Notes under the pieces: model-generated
What the model saw: only the letters and a program-made list of their open reading frames with translations
Told to the model about the DNA's origin: nothing
Database searches by the model: none
In this document: positions 17,740 to 27,211 of the stretch, piece after piece
How positions within the stretch are numbered: the stretch's first letter is position 1
Layout: each line of letters begins with the position of its first letter
Made by a program: the position numbers and the translations under genes
From: Microbacterium testaceum StLB037
Lineage (GTDB): Bacteria > Actinomycetota > Actinomycetes > Actinomycetales > Microbacteriaceae
DNA: 64,000 bases
Direction of reading: 5' to 3'
Assembly (NCBI RefSeq): GCF_900104345.1
Contig: NZ_FNJN01000004.1
Location: 62,802 to 126,801, forward strand

Positions 17740-18606
17740 ATGATCACCATCACCGGCGCAACGGGCGCCCTGAACGGCCGGACGGTCGACCACCTGCTGC
17801 AGACCGTCGGCCCCGCGGACCTCACTCTCGTCGTCCGCGATCCCTCTCGCGCCGGGCGATTCGCCGAGCGCGGAGTGGCGGTTCGTCGCGGCGACTACGC
17901 GGACCCGACGAGTCTCCCGTCGGCGTTCGAAGGTGCCGATCGGTTGCTCCTCGTCTCGTCGAACGATCGGGGCGCCGACGCCGTCGCCCTGCACGCCGCG
18001 GCCGTCGACGCCGCGCGGATCGCCGAGGTCGGTCACGTGCTGTACACGAGCCACCAGGGTGCCCACGCGGCCTCCCCCTTCGGTCCCGCGCGCGACCACG
18101 CGGCGACCGAGGCGCTGCTCGCCGACTCGGGCCTGCGGTGGACGGCGCTGCGCAACGGGTTCTACGCGCACTCGCTCGAGTGGATGCTCGGGCCGTGGCG
18201 CGAGTCGGGCGTCGTGGCGGTGCCCGCCGACGGGCCGGTGTCATGGACCTCGCGCGAAGACGCAGCCGAGGCTGCTGCGGTTCTCCTCCTGAGCGACGAA
18301 CTGCCTCAGGGGCCCGTGACGCTCACGGCGGCCGACGCACCCCGTTTCGCCGACCTCGCGCGCTGGGCGGGAGAGGCGGCCCACCGCGACGTGGGCTTCG
18401 AGGTGGTCGACGAGGGCGAGTGGGCGCGCAGGGCGATCGCAGCCGGCCAACCCGAGGCTGCGGTCCCGTTCACTCTGGGGTTCTTCCGCGCGGTGTCCGG
18501 TGGCTTCTTCGGCGGAACCGCCCCGACGCTCCCGGACCTCCTCGGGCGTGAGCCCGTCACGGCGAGGAGCGTCGTGGAGTCGTTCGTAGGCTCGCCGTCC
18601 GCGTGA
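17740..18606 (+). CDS. NmrA-family NAD(P)H-binding oxidoreductase, QorB-like
   Basis: 288 aa, atypical SDR. Rossmann motif TGATGALNGRTV at the N-terminus, then SSNDRGADAVALH, LYTSHQGAH and LRNGFYAHSLEW as in quinone oxidoreductase 2/NmrA-like proteins. Two ATGs are close together; the second (17740) is chosen because AGGAG is 7 bp before it, while the first (17734) is only 1 bp from it. Likely a redox-stress enzyme controlled by the divergent TetR repressor, whose family often senses the quinone or electrophile substrate. Confidence 0.85.
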   Translation: MITITGATGALNGRTVDHLLQTVGPADLTLVVRDPSRAGRFAERGVAVRRGDYADPTSLPSAFEGADRLLLVSSNDRGADAVALHAAAVDAARIAEVGHVLYTSHQGAHAASPFGPARDHAATEALLADSGLRWTALRNGFYAHSLEWMLGPWRESGVVAVPADGPVSWTSREDAAEAAAVLLLSDELPQGPVTLTAADAPRFADLARWAGEAAHRDVGFEVVDEGEWARRAIAAGQPEAAVPFTLGFFRAVSGGFFGGTAPTLPDLLGREPVTARSVVESFVGSPSA

Positions 18607-18663
18607 GGGGTCAGACGTTGTCGCCTGGGGCGCCTCGAAGCGACGATTCCTGACCCCTCACGC
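18601..18663. terminator. 14-bp perfect hairpin between convergent genes
   Basis: GCGTGAGGGGTCAG (18601-18614) pairs exactly with CTGACCCCTCACGC (18650-18663). The left arm overlaps the TGA of the reductase and the right arm ends 11 bp before the Lrp stop, so it can terminate both transcripts. Confidence 0.75.
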
Positions 18664-18673
18664 GGGGGTGTGG

Positions 18674-19147
18674 TCAGTCGAAATCCGCCGCGAGGGCGTT
18701 GCGGTGGTACTCGAAGATGATGCTCGTGCGCGTCGAGGCGACGCTGTGTCGGGCCGAGAGGTGGTCGACGACGAAGCGGCGCACGGCCGACGAATCGTCG
18801 ACGGCGATGTGCACGAGGAAGTCGTCGGCGCCCCCGAGGAAGAACAGCTGGATCACGTCGGGGTGGCGGCGGATCTCGTGCGCGAACGCGCGGATGCTCT
18901 CCTGTCGCTGCCCCGGGCGCAGGGTCACCCCGACGATCGCCTGCAGTCCGCGGCCGAGGCGACTCTGGTCGACGGCGGCGTGGAACCCGGTGATGAGCCC
19001 GCGGTCGACGAGGCCCCGCAGGCGGGCATGGGCGGTGGATGCCGCGACCCCGAGCTCCTCGGCGAGGGCGGCGTTCGTCATCCGCGCGTCGGCCGACAGC
19101 AGCTCGATGGTGCGCGCGTCGAGGGGGTGCAGGTCGTCGTCGGCCAC
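18674..19147 (-). CDS. Lrp/AsnC-family regulator (AldR-like)
   Basis: 157 aa: helix-turn-helix in the first 60 residues (LDARTIELLSADARMTNAALAEELGVAASTAHARLRGL) and a RAM/ligand-binding domain with the FFLGGADDFLVHI stretch. The GTG at 19147 is chosen because GAAGGA lies 8 bp upstream and the protein then has normal length. Divergent from ald; AldR in mycobacteria controls ald in response to alanine, so the same job is inferred. Confidence 0.9.
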   Translation of the reverse strand: MADDDLHPLDARTIELLSADARMTNAALAEELGVAASTAHARLRGLVDRGLITGFHAAVDQSRLGRGLQAIVGVTLRPGQRQESIRAFAHEIRRHPDVIQLFFLGGADDFLVHIAVDDSSAVRRFVVDHLSARHSVASTRTSIIFEYHRNALAADFD

Positions 19148-19302
19148 CGTAGATCCTTCGCGTCGTCGAGCACAGTGGGGGTCATTTAGCCGATGATATC
19201 GCCAGGCAAGCCGCAAGAACCGAAGAATCTGCGGAGAAACACCACAGAAACACTCTTTTCTGCGATCCTCTCGGCAACGCTCATCCGCTCGAGGAGGAAC
19301 CC
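19148..19302. promoter_or_regulatory. Divergent lrp/ald control region
   Basis: 155 bp, locally richer in A/T than its surroundings (ACACTCTTTTCTGCG, ATGATATCG). Contains the GGAGG ribosome site for ald (near 19291-19297). No clean AldR-type repeat could be assigned by eye. Confidence 0.5.
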
Positions 19303-20388
19303 ATGCGCGTGTCCGTGCCGACCGAGATCAAGAACAACGAGAACCGCGTCGCCATGACGCCCGCGGGGGTCGATTCGCTCGTCCATCGTGGTCACGAGGT
19401 CTTCGTGCAGGCGGGTGCGGGTGAGGGCAGCGGCTTCTCCGATGAGCAGTACCGCGCGGCCGGGGCCGAGATCGTCGACACCGCCGAAGAGACCTGGGCG
19501 CGCGCCGAACTGCTGGTGAAGGTCAAAGAGCCCATCGCATCCGAGTACGGATTCCTGCGCCGCGACCTCACGCTCTTCACGTACCTGCACCTCGCGGCCG
19601 ACCGGCCGCTGACCGACGCCCTCATGGCCGCCGGTACCACGGCCGTGGCTTACGAGACGGTGCAGACCGCCGACCGCGCGCTGCCGCTCCTGGCGCCGAT
19701 GAGCGAGGTCGCCGGTCGGCTGTCGATCATCGAGGGCGCGCACCACCTGCTGCGCGCCTCGGGCGGGCGCGGGCTGCTCCCCGGCGGCGTCCCCGGCACC
19801 CCGAGGGCGAAGGTCGTCGTGATCGGCGGCGGCGTCGCGGGCGAGCACGCCGCGGCCAACGCCCTCGGACTCGGTGCCCGCGTCACGGTGATCGACATCT
19901 CGCTGCCCAAGCTCCGTCAGCTCGAGGAGCGCTTCGGCGGCGCGGTCGAGACCCGCGCCTCGACTCGCCTCGAGATCGCCGAGCAGCTCGCCGACGCCGA
20001 CCTCGTGATCGGCTCGGTGCTCATCCCCGGCGCCGCCGCCCCCAAACTCGTCACCGACGACATGGTGGCCGCGATGAAGCCGGGCTCGGTGCTCGTCGAC
20101 ATCGCGATCGACCAGGGCGGCTGCTTCGAGGGCTCGCGTCCGACCACGCACGACGCGCCCACCTTCCGCGTGCACGAGGCGCTGTACTACTGCGTGGCGA
20201 ACATGCCGGGCGCGGTGCCGCACACCTCGACGCGGGCGCTGTCGAACGCCACCCTGCCGTACATCACGCGCATCGCCGAGCAGGGCTGGGAGGCCGCGGC
20301 ATCCGCCGATCCCGCCCTCGCCAAGGGCCTGAACGTGCGCGCCGGCGTGGTCGTGAACGAGGGCGTCCGCGCCGCCTTCGACCTCTGA
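19303..20388 (+). CDS. ald: Alanine dehydrogenase
   Basis: NAD-dependent interconversion of L-alanine and pyruvate plus ammonia; 361 aa. N-terminal [20 protein letters not shown], substrate lysine in LVKVKEP (about 73-75), His96 in TYLHLAA, and the nucleotide motif [14 protein letters not shown] are all present. GAGGAGG lies about 6 bp before the ATG. Paired with the divergent Lrp regulator. Confidence 0.96.
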   Translation: MRVSVPTEIKNNENRVAMTPAGVDSLVHRGHEVFVQAGAGEGSGFSDEQYRAAGAEIVDTAEETWARAELLVKVKEPIASEYGFLRRDLTLFTYLHLAADRPLTDALMAAGTTAVAYETVQTADRALPLLAPMSEVAGRLSIIEGAHHLLRASGGRGLLPGGVPGTPRAKVVVIGGGVAGEHAAANALGLGARVTVIDISLPKLRQLEERFGGAVETRASTRLEIAEQLADADLVIGSVLIPGAAAPKLVTDDMVAAMKPGSVLVDIAIDQGGCFEGSRPTTHDAPTFRVHEALYYCVANMPGAVPHTSTRALSNATLPYITRIAEQGWEAAASADPALAKGLNVRAGVVVNEGVRAAFDL

Positions 20389-20415
20389 GCCGGTGGGCGT
20401 GCGGACGCCCGGCCG

Positions 20416-21099
20416 TCAGCCGCGCACCCAGGCGTAGGTGATCTCGGGGCGGCCCTGTCCGCCGTAGCGCGGCACACGGCGGACGCGACCCACGTCGGCG
20501 AGGTGCTCGAGATACCGGCGCGCGGTCACGCGCGACATGCCCTCGCTCTCACCGACCTCGGTCGACGACACCGCGCCCGCGGCGGTGCGCACCCTCTCGG
20601 CGACGGCCTGCAGCGTCTCGTCGCTGAGGCCCTTCGGCAGCCCCGGTGCGGTCACGGTGCGCAGCGACCCGAGCAGGGCGTCGACCTCCGACTGAGTTGC
20701 GTCGCCCGCCGCGCGGTCCAGTCCCTCGACGTAGGAACGGTACGCTTCCAGCCGCTCCCGGAACGCCGCGAACGCGAACGGCTTGATCAGGTACTGCACG
20801 ACCCCGATCGACACGGCCGCCCTCACGGTCGCGGCGTCGCGCACGGCTGTCACGGCGATGATGTCGACGCGCGATCCGGTGGCGCGCAGCCGGCGTGCCA
20901 CGTCGAGACCCGAGCCGTCGGGCATCGTCATGTCGAGCAGGACGAGATCGATCCGCCGGTCGGGATCGGCCAGCGCGGTGACAGCGGCGCGCGCCCCCGC
21001 GGCCTGCCCCACGACCTCGAAGCCCGGTAATCGCTCGACGTACGCGCTGTGGAGTTCGAGGGCGAGGGCGTCGTCGTCCACGACCAGCACGCGGATCAC
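20416..21099 (-). CDS. Response regulator, CitB/DcuR type
   Basis: 227 aa. Receiver domain with acidic pocket D8-D10, phospho-acceptor Asp56 ([12 protein letters not shown]), Thr84 and Lys106 (YLIKPF), then a C-terminal helix-turn-helix ([20 protein letters not shown]) as in CitB/DcuR regulators. The GTG start overlaps the kinase stop (GTGA), so the pair is made together. It probably activates the dicarboxylate transporter operon on the other side of the kinase. Confidence 0.92.
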   Translation of the reverse strand: MIRVLVVDDDALALELHSAYVERLPGFEVVGQAAGARAAVTALADPDRRIDLVLLDMTMPDGSGLDVARRLRATGSRVDIIAVTAVRDAATVRAAVSIGVVQYLIKPFAFAAFRERLEAYRSYVEGLDRAAGDATQSEVDALLGSLRTVTAPGLPKGLSDETLQAVAERVRTAAGAVSSTEVGESEGMSRVTARRYLEHLADVGRVRRVPRYGGQGRPEITYAWVRG

Positions 21100-22700
21100 G
21101 AGACCACCGCCTCGGCGACGGCGGGAAGGAAGACGCGGACGGTGGTGGGGTCCGCCACGACCTGCAGGGTTCCACCGTGGGCGGCGACGATATCGCGCAC
21201 GAGGGCGAGGCCCACGCCCCGGCCACCGGGGGCGTGCGCAGGCTTGGTCGACGCCCCGAAGGCGAACGGGTCGGGCAGCGACGGGTCGAAACCGGCCCCG
21301 CTGTCCGAGACGTCGAGCACCACGTCGCCACCGCCTTCGCGGAGGGTCGCGCGCACCCATCGGGGTTCGGCGCCTGCCGCTGCGGCATCCAGGGCGTTGT
21401 CGACAAGGTTGCCCACCACGGTGACCGCCTCGGCCGCGGCGAGGGGGAGTGCGGGCGTGGGCTCGGCGACGTCGAGGTCGAGGCGCACTCCGCGTTCGGA
21501 CGCCTCGTCGAGCTTGCCGAGCAGGAGGGCGACGACCACGGCGTCGTCATCGTCCGAGACGAGGCGATCGGCGAGCTCTTGCCGTTCGCCGGTCGAGGCC
21601 ACGATCAATCGGCGGGCCTCGTCGATGCGTCCGAGTTCGAGCAGCGCCAGCAGGGCATGCAGCCGGTTGCCGTGCTCGTGGGTCTGGGAACGGAGGGTGT
21701 CGCTGAGGGTCCGGACCCCCTCGAGCTCACCGAGCAGTGCCTGCAGCTCCGAGCGGTCGCGCAGCGTCATGACTCGGCCGCGCTCGGGCGCGCGACGCCC
21801 CGCGAGATCACGTGCTTCCTCCTGGTTGACCAGCAGCACCCGCTCTCCGTTCACGACGGTCTCCTCGACCATGCGCCGACCGCTCGCGATGGCCTCGGCG
21901 AGGCCGGCATCCATGTCGACCGCGCGCGGATCGAGTGAGACCTGCCCGCTGGAGGCGGGAGGAAGGCCCAGAAGGTCAGCGGCTTCGTCGTTGTAGAGCA
22001 CGATGCGTCCGGAGCGATCGGTGACCACGAGACCCTCGCGGAGGGAGTGCAGCACCGTCTCGTAGCTCTCGACGAGGCGCGACAGTTCGGCGGGCGTGTA
22101 CGAACCGGTCACGCGTCGGGCACTGCGGCGGACGTAGAGGGCGCCGAGAACCCCCATCCCGACGATGGCGGCGGATGCCAGCACGATCAGTGGTGCGCGA
22201 GCGGCGAGGTCCTGCTGCACGGCGCCGAGCGTGACCCCGACGGCGACGAGGCCCACGATGTCGCCGTTCTCGTCGCCGCCGTCGCGGATGGGGACGATGG
22301 TGCGCACCGAGGGACCGAGAGTGCCCTCGTAGACCTCGGTGAACGTCTGGCCGGCGAGGGCTTCGGTTCGCGAGCCGATGTACTGCTGGCCGATCTCGGA
22401 CCGGTTGCGGTGGGTGAGGCGGATGCCGTCGGGGGTCATGATCGTGACGAACGACAGGTCGGCGTCGGGGAGGATCTGCTCGACCATCGGCTGCAGCGCA
22501 GCGGAGTCGCGCTGCACCACGAGAGCCGCCACGTCGGGCTCGTGCGCCAGCGTCTCGGCCACCGAACGCGTGACCTTCTCGGCCTCGCGCTGTCCGGAAT
22601 CGCTCAGCTGCACCGACAACAACGCCGCCAGGACGCCGGCGACCAGGATCACGACGCCGAGGGACACCAATGCCAGGCGTCCACCCACGCTCAGTCTCAT
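21096..22700 (-). CDS. Sensor histidine kinase, CitA/DcuS type
   Basis: 534 aa. One membrane segment at about 12-33, an extracytoplasmic PDC/Cache sensor (about 35-165), a second membrane segment (about 170-190), a PAS domain (about 210-310), an H-box with His341 (SQTHEHGNRLHALLALLELG), and an HATPase domain with GNLVDNALDAA and GGRGVGLALV. This is the layout of citrate/C4-dicarboxylate sensors. ATG at 22700 begins the first membrane helix; GGCGGGG lies just upstream. Divergent from dctA. Confidence 0.92.
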   Translation of the reverse strand: MRLSVGGRLALVSLGVVILVAGVLAALLSVQLSDSGQREAEKVTRSVAETLAHEPDVAALVVQRDSAALQPMVEQILPDADLSFVTIMTPDGIRLTHRNRSEIGQQYIGSRTEALAGQTFTEVYEGTLGPSVRTIVPIRDGGDENGDIVGLVAVGVTLGAVQQDLAARAPLIVLASAAIVGMGVLGALYVRRSARRVTGSYTPAELSRLVESYETVLHSLREGLVVTDRSGRIVLYNDEAADLLGLPPASSGQVSLDPRAVDMDAGLAEAIASGRRMVEETVVNGERVLLVNQEEARDLAGRRAPERGRVMTLRDRSELQALLGELEGVRTLSDTLRSQTHEHGNRLHALLALLELGRIDEARRLIVASTGERQELADRLVSDDDDAVVVALLLGKLDEASERGVRLDLDVAEPTPALPLAAAEAVTVVGNLVDNALDAAAAGAEPRWVRATLREGGGDVVLDVSDSGAGFDPSLPDPFAFGASTKPAHAPGGRGVGLALVRDIVAAHGGTLQVVADPTTVRVFLPAVAEAVVS

Positions 22701-22836
22701 CACCCCGCCCTTCGTCGCGCTTGCCGTGAACAATACGACCACAAATCGCCCGCACGTCCCGCGTCGATCAAAGTCATGACATCGACCGGCGCCCCCGCCG
22801 GACTCAACGAAGGCGTTAGAAAAGGGGAAGTCGCTC

Positions 22837-24291
22837 ATGGCACTCTCACTCCGCACCACACGCGACGGTCGGCCTCGCAAGAAGATCGACCGCAATCACT
22901 GGCTCTACATCTCCGTCATCGTCGCGGTCGTCGCCGGTGTCATCGTGGGCCTCGTCGCCCCGCAGTTCGCCACGGCCCTCGAGCCGGTCGGGAAGGGCTT
23001 CGTCAGCCTCATCAAGATGATGATCGCCCCGGTCATCTTCTGCACGATCGTCGTGGGCATCGGCTCGATCGCGAAGGCCTCCACGGTCGGCAAGATCGGT
23101 GGCCTGGCGATGGTCTACTTCCTGGTCATGTCGTCGTTCGCCCTGATCATCGGCCTCGTCGTCGGCAACATCATCCACCCGGGCGAGGGCCTGAACATCG
23201 CCGGCGCTCAGTACGACGCACCCGCCGCCGAGGCGACCTCGACCCAGGAGTTCATCCTGGGCATCATCCCCACGACGTTCTTCTCGGCGTTCACCGGCGG
23301 CAGCATCCTCCAGGTGCTGTTCATCGCCCTTCTCGTCGGCTTCGCCCTGCAGGGCATGGGCGAGCGCGGGGCGCGTATGGTCGAGGGCATTCGCAACTTC
23401 CAGGTGCTCGTCTTCCGCATCCTCGGCATGATCCTCTGGCTCGCGCCGATCGGAGCCTTCGGCGCCATCGCCGCGGTCGTCGGCAAGACCGGTTTCCAGG
23501 CCGTGATCAGCCTCGGCATCCTGATGGGCGCCTTCTACCTCACGTGCTTCCTCTTCATCGCGGTGGTGCTGGGCACGCTCCTGTACGTCGTGACGCGCGT
23601 CAACATCTTCACGCTGATGAAGTACCTGGGCCGCGAGTACCTGCTGATCGTCGGCACCTCGTCGTCCGAGGCCGCTCTTCCCCGCCTCATCGCCAAGATG
23701 GAGCACCTGGGTGTCTCGAAGCCGGTCGTCGGCATCACGGTCCCGACGGGCTACTCGTTCAACCTCGACGGCACCGCGATCTACCTGACGATGGCCTCGC
23801 TCTTCATCGCCACCGCGATGGGTTCGCCCATGTCGATCGGTGAGCAGATCGGCCTCATGATCTTCATGATCATCGCGTCGAAGGGCGCCGCCGGTGTCAC
23901 CGGTGCCGGCCTCGCCACCCTCGCCGGTGGTCTGTCGGCCTACCGCCCCGACCTGGTCGACGGTGTCGGTGTCATCGTCGGCATCGACCGCTTCATGTCC
24001 GAGGCCCGCGCCGTCACCAACTTCACGGGCAACGCGGTGGCCACGATGCTCATCGGCGTCTGGACGAAGGAGTACGACGGACAGCGCGTCCGCGAGGTGC
24101 TCGCCGGCAACATCCCGTTCGACGAGACGATCCTCACCGGACACGACCACTCGGCCACTCCCGCGGCGGATGCCAAGGAGCAGGCGTCCGCCCAGGTCGG
24201 CGCGGGCCCCGCGGCCACCGTCGACACGCAGTCGCTCGACGCCTTCCGCGCTCAGGCCGAGGCGGAGGCCGCGGCACGGGGTCGCTCGTGA
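22837..24291 (+). CDS. dctA: C4-dicarboxylate:cation symporter DctA
   Basis: 484 aa sodium- or proton-coupled importer of succinate, fumarate or malate (DAACS family). The substrate-binding serine-rich loop is visible as VGTSSSEAALPR, followed by PTGYSFNLDGTAIYL and the NFTGNAVATMLI helix. AAAAGGGG precedes the ATG. The last 45 residues are a hydrophilic Ala/Glu-rich tail. It overlaps the next gene by GTGA and is divergent from the sensor kinase. Confidence 0.94.
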   Translation: MALSLRTTRDGRPRKKIDRNHWLYISVIVAVVAGVIVGLVAPQFATALEPVGKGFVSLIKMMIAPVIFCTIVVGIGSIAKASTVGKIGGLAMVYFLVMSSFALIIGLVVGNIIHPGEGLNIAGAQYDAPAAEATSTQEFILGIIPTTFFSAFTGGSILQVLFIALLVGFALQGMGERGARMVEGIRNFQVLVFRILGMILWLAPIGAFGAIAAVVGKTGFQAVISLGILMGAFYLTCFLFIAVVLGTLLYVVTRVNIFTLMKYLGREYLLIVGTSSSEAALPRLIAKMEHLGVSKPVVGITVPTGYSFNLDGTAIYLTMASLFIATAMGSPMSIGEQIGLMIFMIIASKGAAGVTGAGLATLAGGLSAYRPDLVDGVGVIVGIDRFMSEARAVTNFTGNAVATMLIGVWTKEYDGQRVREVLAGNIPFDETILTGHDHSATPAADAKEQASAQVGAGPAATVDTQSLDAFRAQAEAEAAARGRS

Positions 24292-25121
24292 CTCTGACGC
24301 ACCACACCTCGGCGGGGGCGGCTTCGGCCGCCCCCGCCCCGGCGCGTGTCGACCTCGCGCGCACCTGGATGCTGCGCTCGCCGCTGGCGGGCGGGCTCGA
24401 GACCGCGGCCGACGTGCTCGTGCTCGACCTCGAGGACGGGCTCCCCGCCGGCCGGAAGGACGAGGGCCGCGAGCGGGTGCGCCGCGCGGCAGCCGAGGCG
24501 CCGGTCTGGATGCGTATCAGTGCCGCGGGAACCCGCGACGGAGAGGCCGACCTCGCCCTCGGCCGAGAGCTCGACGATCGCCTCGCCGGTGTCGTGCTGG
24601 CCATGTGCGCCGGGCCCGACGACGTGGCGCATATCGCGGCATCCCTCCCCTCCGGCACCTCGATCGTCGCGATGGTCGAGTCGGCCGCGGCGCTCCTGGC
24701 CGCTCCCGCCATCGCCGCCCACCCCGCGACTCGTCGCCTGGCCTTCGGGACCGGCGACTTCCGGCGCGACACGGGCATGGCGGCCGACCGCATCGCGTTG
24801 TCGTGGCCGCGGGCGCAACTCGTGGTGGCGTCGGCCGCGGCGGGGATCGCCGGGCCGATCGACGGCCCGTGCGGGCCGATCGAGCAGGCGAAGGATGCCG
24901 CGGTGCACGCGGTCGCGATGGGTTTCACCGGCACGCTCGCTCTTCGGGATGCCGCCGTCCCCGGCGCTCACGCGGGTTTCACCCCCGCTCCCGCCGACGT
25001 CGACGCCGCTCGGGCGCTGCTCTCCACGACGCCCGAGGGGCCGGTCGACGGGTCGTACGCCCCCACGTTGGCGCGGGCGCGGGCGCTCATCGAGCGCGCC
25101 GAGGCGCTCGCGGCTCTCTGA
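24288..25121 (+). CDS. HpcH/HpaI aldolase/citrate lyase-like protein (CitE-like)
   Basis: 277 aa TIM-barrel lyase of the CitE/malyl-CoA lyase superfamily. RTWMLRSPL at the start, metal-site VLVLDLEDGLPAGRKDEGR (about 45-65), and the second acidic ligand in IVAMVESAAALLAAP; FGTGDFRRDTGM replaces the usual FGxxDY. GTG start within the dctA stop codon, so translation is coupled. It presumably acts on the imported acid or its CoA thioester; no citrate lyase alpha/gamma subunits are nearby, so it is a stand-alone CitE-like enzyme. Confidence 0.85.
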   Translation: MTLTHHTSAGAASAAPAPARVDLARTWMLRSPLAGGLETAADVLVLDLEDGLPAGRKDEGRERVRRAAAEAPVWMRISAAGTRDGEADLALGRELDDRLAGVVLAMCAGPDDVAHIAASLPSGTSIVAMVESAAALLAAPAIAAHPATRRLAFGTGDFRRDTGMAADRIALSWPRAQLVVASAAAGIAGPIDGPCGPIEQAKDAAVHAVAMGFTGTLALRDAAVPGAHAGFTPAPADVDAARALLSTTPEGPVDGSYAPTLARARALIERAEALAAL

Positions 25122-25145
25122 CGGACGTACGGGACGCTCCCGCGG

Positions 25146-25703
25146 TCAGCCCCGCCGGAACCACCGCCGACGCCGCGCCGGCGCGGCCACCGCGGCCGCT
25201 TCCAGACGTGCCCTCCGCCGCTCGATCCACGCCTCCACCTGGGCATCCACGTCGACCGTCGGGGTCACGACGGGCGGGCCGCCCTGGAGCTGCCGCCGCG
25301 CTTCGATCACGCGGCGGTTGAAGTCTTCGACCGCCTCGCGCACCTCGGGTTCGTGTGCGATGGCATCCAGCCGCTCGGCCATCTCGGCGTGCTCGACCCG
25401 CAGGGTCAGAGCGGGTGGGCCCAGGCCGGTCAGCTGTTCGGTCTCGATCTTGCGACGGATCCACCAGTCCGGGTCGTGGGAGCCGCCCAGATCGGGGAGA
25501 GGCTTGCCCGCGCCCGGAAGGTTGTCGAACTCGCCGCGTCGGATGGCCTGCTGGATCGAGGTCTCGACGAAAGCGGCGCGCTCCGCGGCGGTCGAGCCCC
25601 GCGCGGGACCCTCGTGCTCGGCGGGTTCCGGCTCGAGGCCGGCGTCGCGGAGCTGTCGGTCCAGGCGGTAGCGCTCGGCGGCCTGACGGGCGTCGTCGCT
25701 CAC
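25146..25703 (-). CDS. DUF1992 (DnaJC28-like conserved domain) protein
   Basis: 185 aa, cytoplasmic. The DUF1992 signature is clear: FVETSIQQAIRRGEFDNLPGAGKPL (about 45-70) followed by DPDWWIRRKIETEQL. The C-terminal part is basic (RRRRWFRRG). GTG start overlaps the stop of the upstream oxygenase gene (GTGA). Function of the family is unknown. Confidence 0.88.
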   Translation of the reverse strand: MSDDARQAAERYRLDRQLRDAGLEPEPAEHEGPARGSTAAERAAFVETSIQQAIRRGEFDNLPGAGKPLPDLGGSHDPDWWIRRKIETEQLTGLGPPALTLRVEHAEMAERLDAIAHEPEVREAVEDFNRRVIEARRQLQGGPPVVTPTVDVDAQVEAWIERRRARLEAAAVAAPARRRRWFRRG

Positions 25704-26632
25704 GCCGCCTCCCGCCCCTCACGCTTCAACCGCGCCAGTCGCTGCCGCGCCATGTCCTGGGCGCGGGGGCCGGATCCGAGAGCCCGTTCGGTGACGCGCA
25801 AGATGACGCGCGTGAGCGTCAGGACAGGGAGGGGCCAGCGCCGCACCCCGAGCATCTTCCGATACCGGCGGGGGATGGTCGCCACCGCCGCGGCGAACAG
25901 CACGCGGTACGACAGGCCCATGAGGCCGCGGAACGGCGGCTTGCGCAGAAAGCGCACGACGTCGGCGACGCGCTCGTCGCCGCGCAACTCGCCACGGTCG
26001 GCGAAGCCGTCGATCTCGGCGCGCAGGGCGGCACGGGTCAGGGGCGGGTCCACGACCCGCATGAGGCGGCCGGCCGTCGCCCAGTCGGCGACGTACGCGT
26101 CGGGCCCGCCGGGGATGGGCAAGCGCGACACCTCGTGACCCGCCAGGAACGCGTCGGTGAAGGCGAGGTGCACCCATCGCACCAGATCCGCCGCCTCAGC
26201 GGTGTAGGCGCGTTCCGAACCGTCGCCGGCCCGGTATTCGCCCTTCACGCGTCGGTGGAATCGGCCGACGCGCGCGGTTTCGGCATCCGCCTGGGTCTTC
26301 GATCCGTACGTCAGGGTGATGACCCACCGGACGGTTCCGGTGAGACGGCCGATCGGATCCTCGCGATACCGCGACCAGTCGTGCACGCCCGCCAGGGCGC
26401 CGGGGTGCAGTGCCTGCAGGAGCAGGGCCCGGATGCCGGCGACCAGGGTCCCCATTCCGGCGTGCACGGTCCACGCGGGGCCGTTCTCGACGAAGTATCC
26501 GGTGTCGTCGCCGTCGGCGATGGCGCGCACGTAGGGCGCCATGCCGGTGGGGTCTCCCGCCAGGGCGACGAGGATCTTCCCGCGCAGCGACTGGATCCAG
26601 CCGGGCACGGGTCTCGAAGCGTCGATCGTCAC
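25700..26632 (-). CDS. MpaB/DUF2236-family oxygenase
   Basis: 310 aa. DUF2236 proteins are related to rubber oxygenase Lcp and MpaB, b-type-haem oxygenases. Family features: GMGTLVAGIRALLLQALHPGALAGVHDWSRYREDPIGRL, and the ARVGRFHRRVKG and LVRWVHLAFTDAFL helices whose His residues are haem-ligand candidates. No signal peptide. GTG at 26632 with GGAAGG almost adjacent, so the exact start is uncertain. First gene of a two-gene operon with DUF1992. Confidence 0.85.
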   Translation of the reverse strand: MTIDASRPVPGWIQSLRGKILVALAGDPTGMAPYVRAIADGDDTGYFVENGPAWTVHAGMGTLVAGIRALLLQALHPGALAGVHDWSRYREDPIGRLTGTVRWVITLTYGSKTQADAETARVGRFHRRVKGEYRAGDGSERAYTAEAADLVRWVHLAFTDAFLAGHEVSRLPIPGGPDAYVADWATAGRLMRVVDPPLTRAALRAEIDGFADRGELRGDERVADVVRFLRKPPFRGLMGLSYRVLFAAAVATIPRRYRKMLGVRRWPLPVLTLTRVILRVTERALGSGPRAQDMARQRLARLKREGREAA

Positions 26633-26678
26633 CCTTCCAGCGTGCCACCGTCTGAGCGGGCGGGCTCCGCTGGCGGGG

Positions 26679-27209
26679 TCAGTGTCCCTCGTGCGAGATG
26701 ACGGGGACCGTTCCGTCGTCGCGGAGGAGGACGGCGTTCTGCGTCGCCCCCAGAGCGGGGGTGACGACGACGGCGATGACGGCGGCCGCCACCAGTAGGC
26801 CGACGACGCTCATCGGTTGAGCGGTGCGCGGCGCACTCGAATCCCGGGCGGTGCGGCGCAGGTGCAGGGCCGCCGAGGCGCCCACGACGACGAGCAGGAG
26901 GGATGCCGCGGCGACGCCGACGATGCTCGTGTGAGCGGGCGCGGCGAACATCAGGGCTGCCGTGAGGGCGAGGGCGCCGAGCGCTCCCGCCAGAGCCGTC
27001 CGCGGAACGACGAGTCGTCCCGTGGACAGGGTGGCCGCGCCCCACGCGAGTGAGGCGAGACCGAGGATCACCATCCCGATCCCGAGGCCGCTCGCGACGG
27101 CCCCGGAATTGGGACGGATGATCGCACCCGCGCCGAGGGCGGCGGTGGTGAGGCCGGCCCCCCAGGCGGATACGGAGGGCCACGACCGCACGAAGGTCGC
27201 GGCGGTCAT
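26679..27209 (-). CDS. Membrane protein of unknown function
   Basis: 176 aa with five likely transmembrane segments (about 15-33, 42-60, 70-88, 94-114, 133-152) and a short polar tail (RDDGTVPVISHEGH). Not assigned to a family with certainty. It begins 2 bp after the DUF4383 gene, so the two are surely cotranscribed. Confidence 0.75.
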   Translation of the reverse strand: MTAATFVRSWPSVSAWGAGLTTAALGAGAIIRPNSGAVASGLGIGMVILGLASLAWGAATLSTGRLVVPRTALAGALGALALTAALMFAAPAHTSIVGVAAASLLLVVVGASAALHLRRTARDSSAPRTAQPMSVVGLLVAAAVIAVVVTPALGATQNAVLLRDDGTVPVISHEGH

Positions 27210-27211
27210 CG

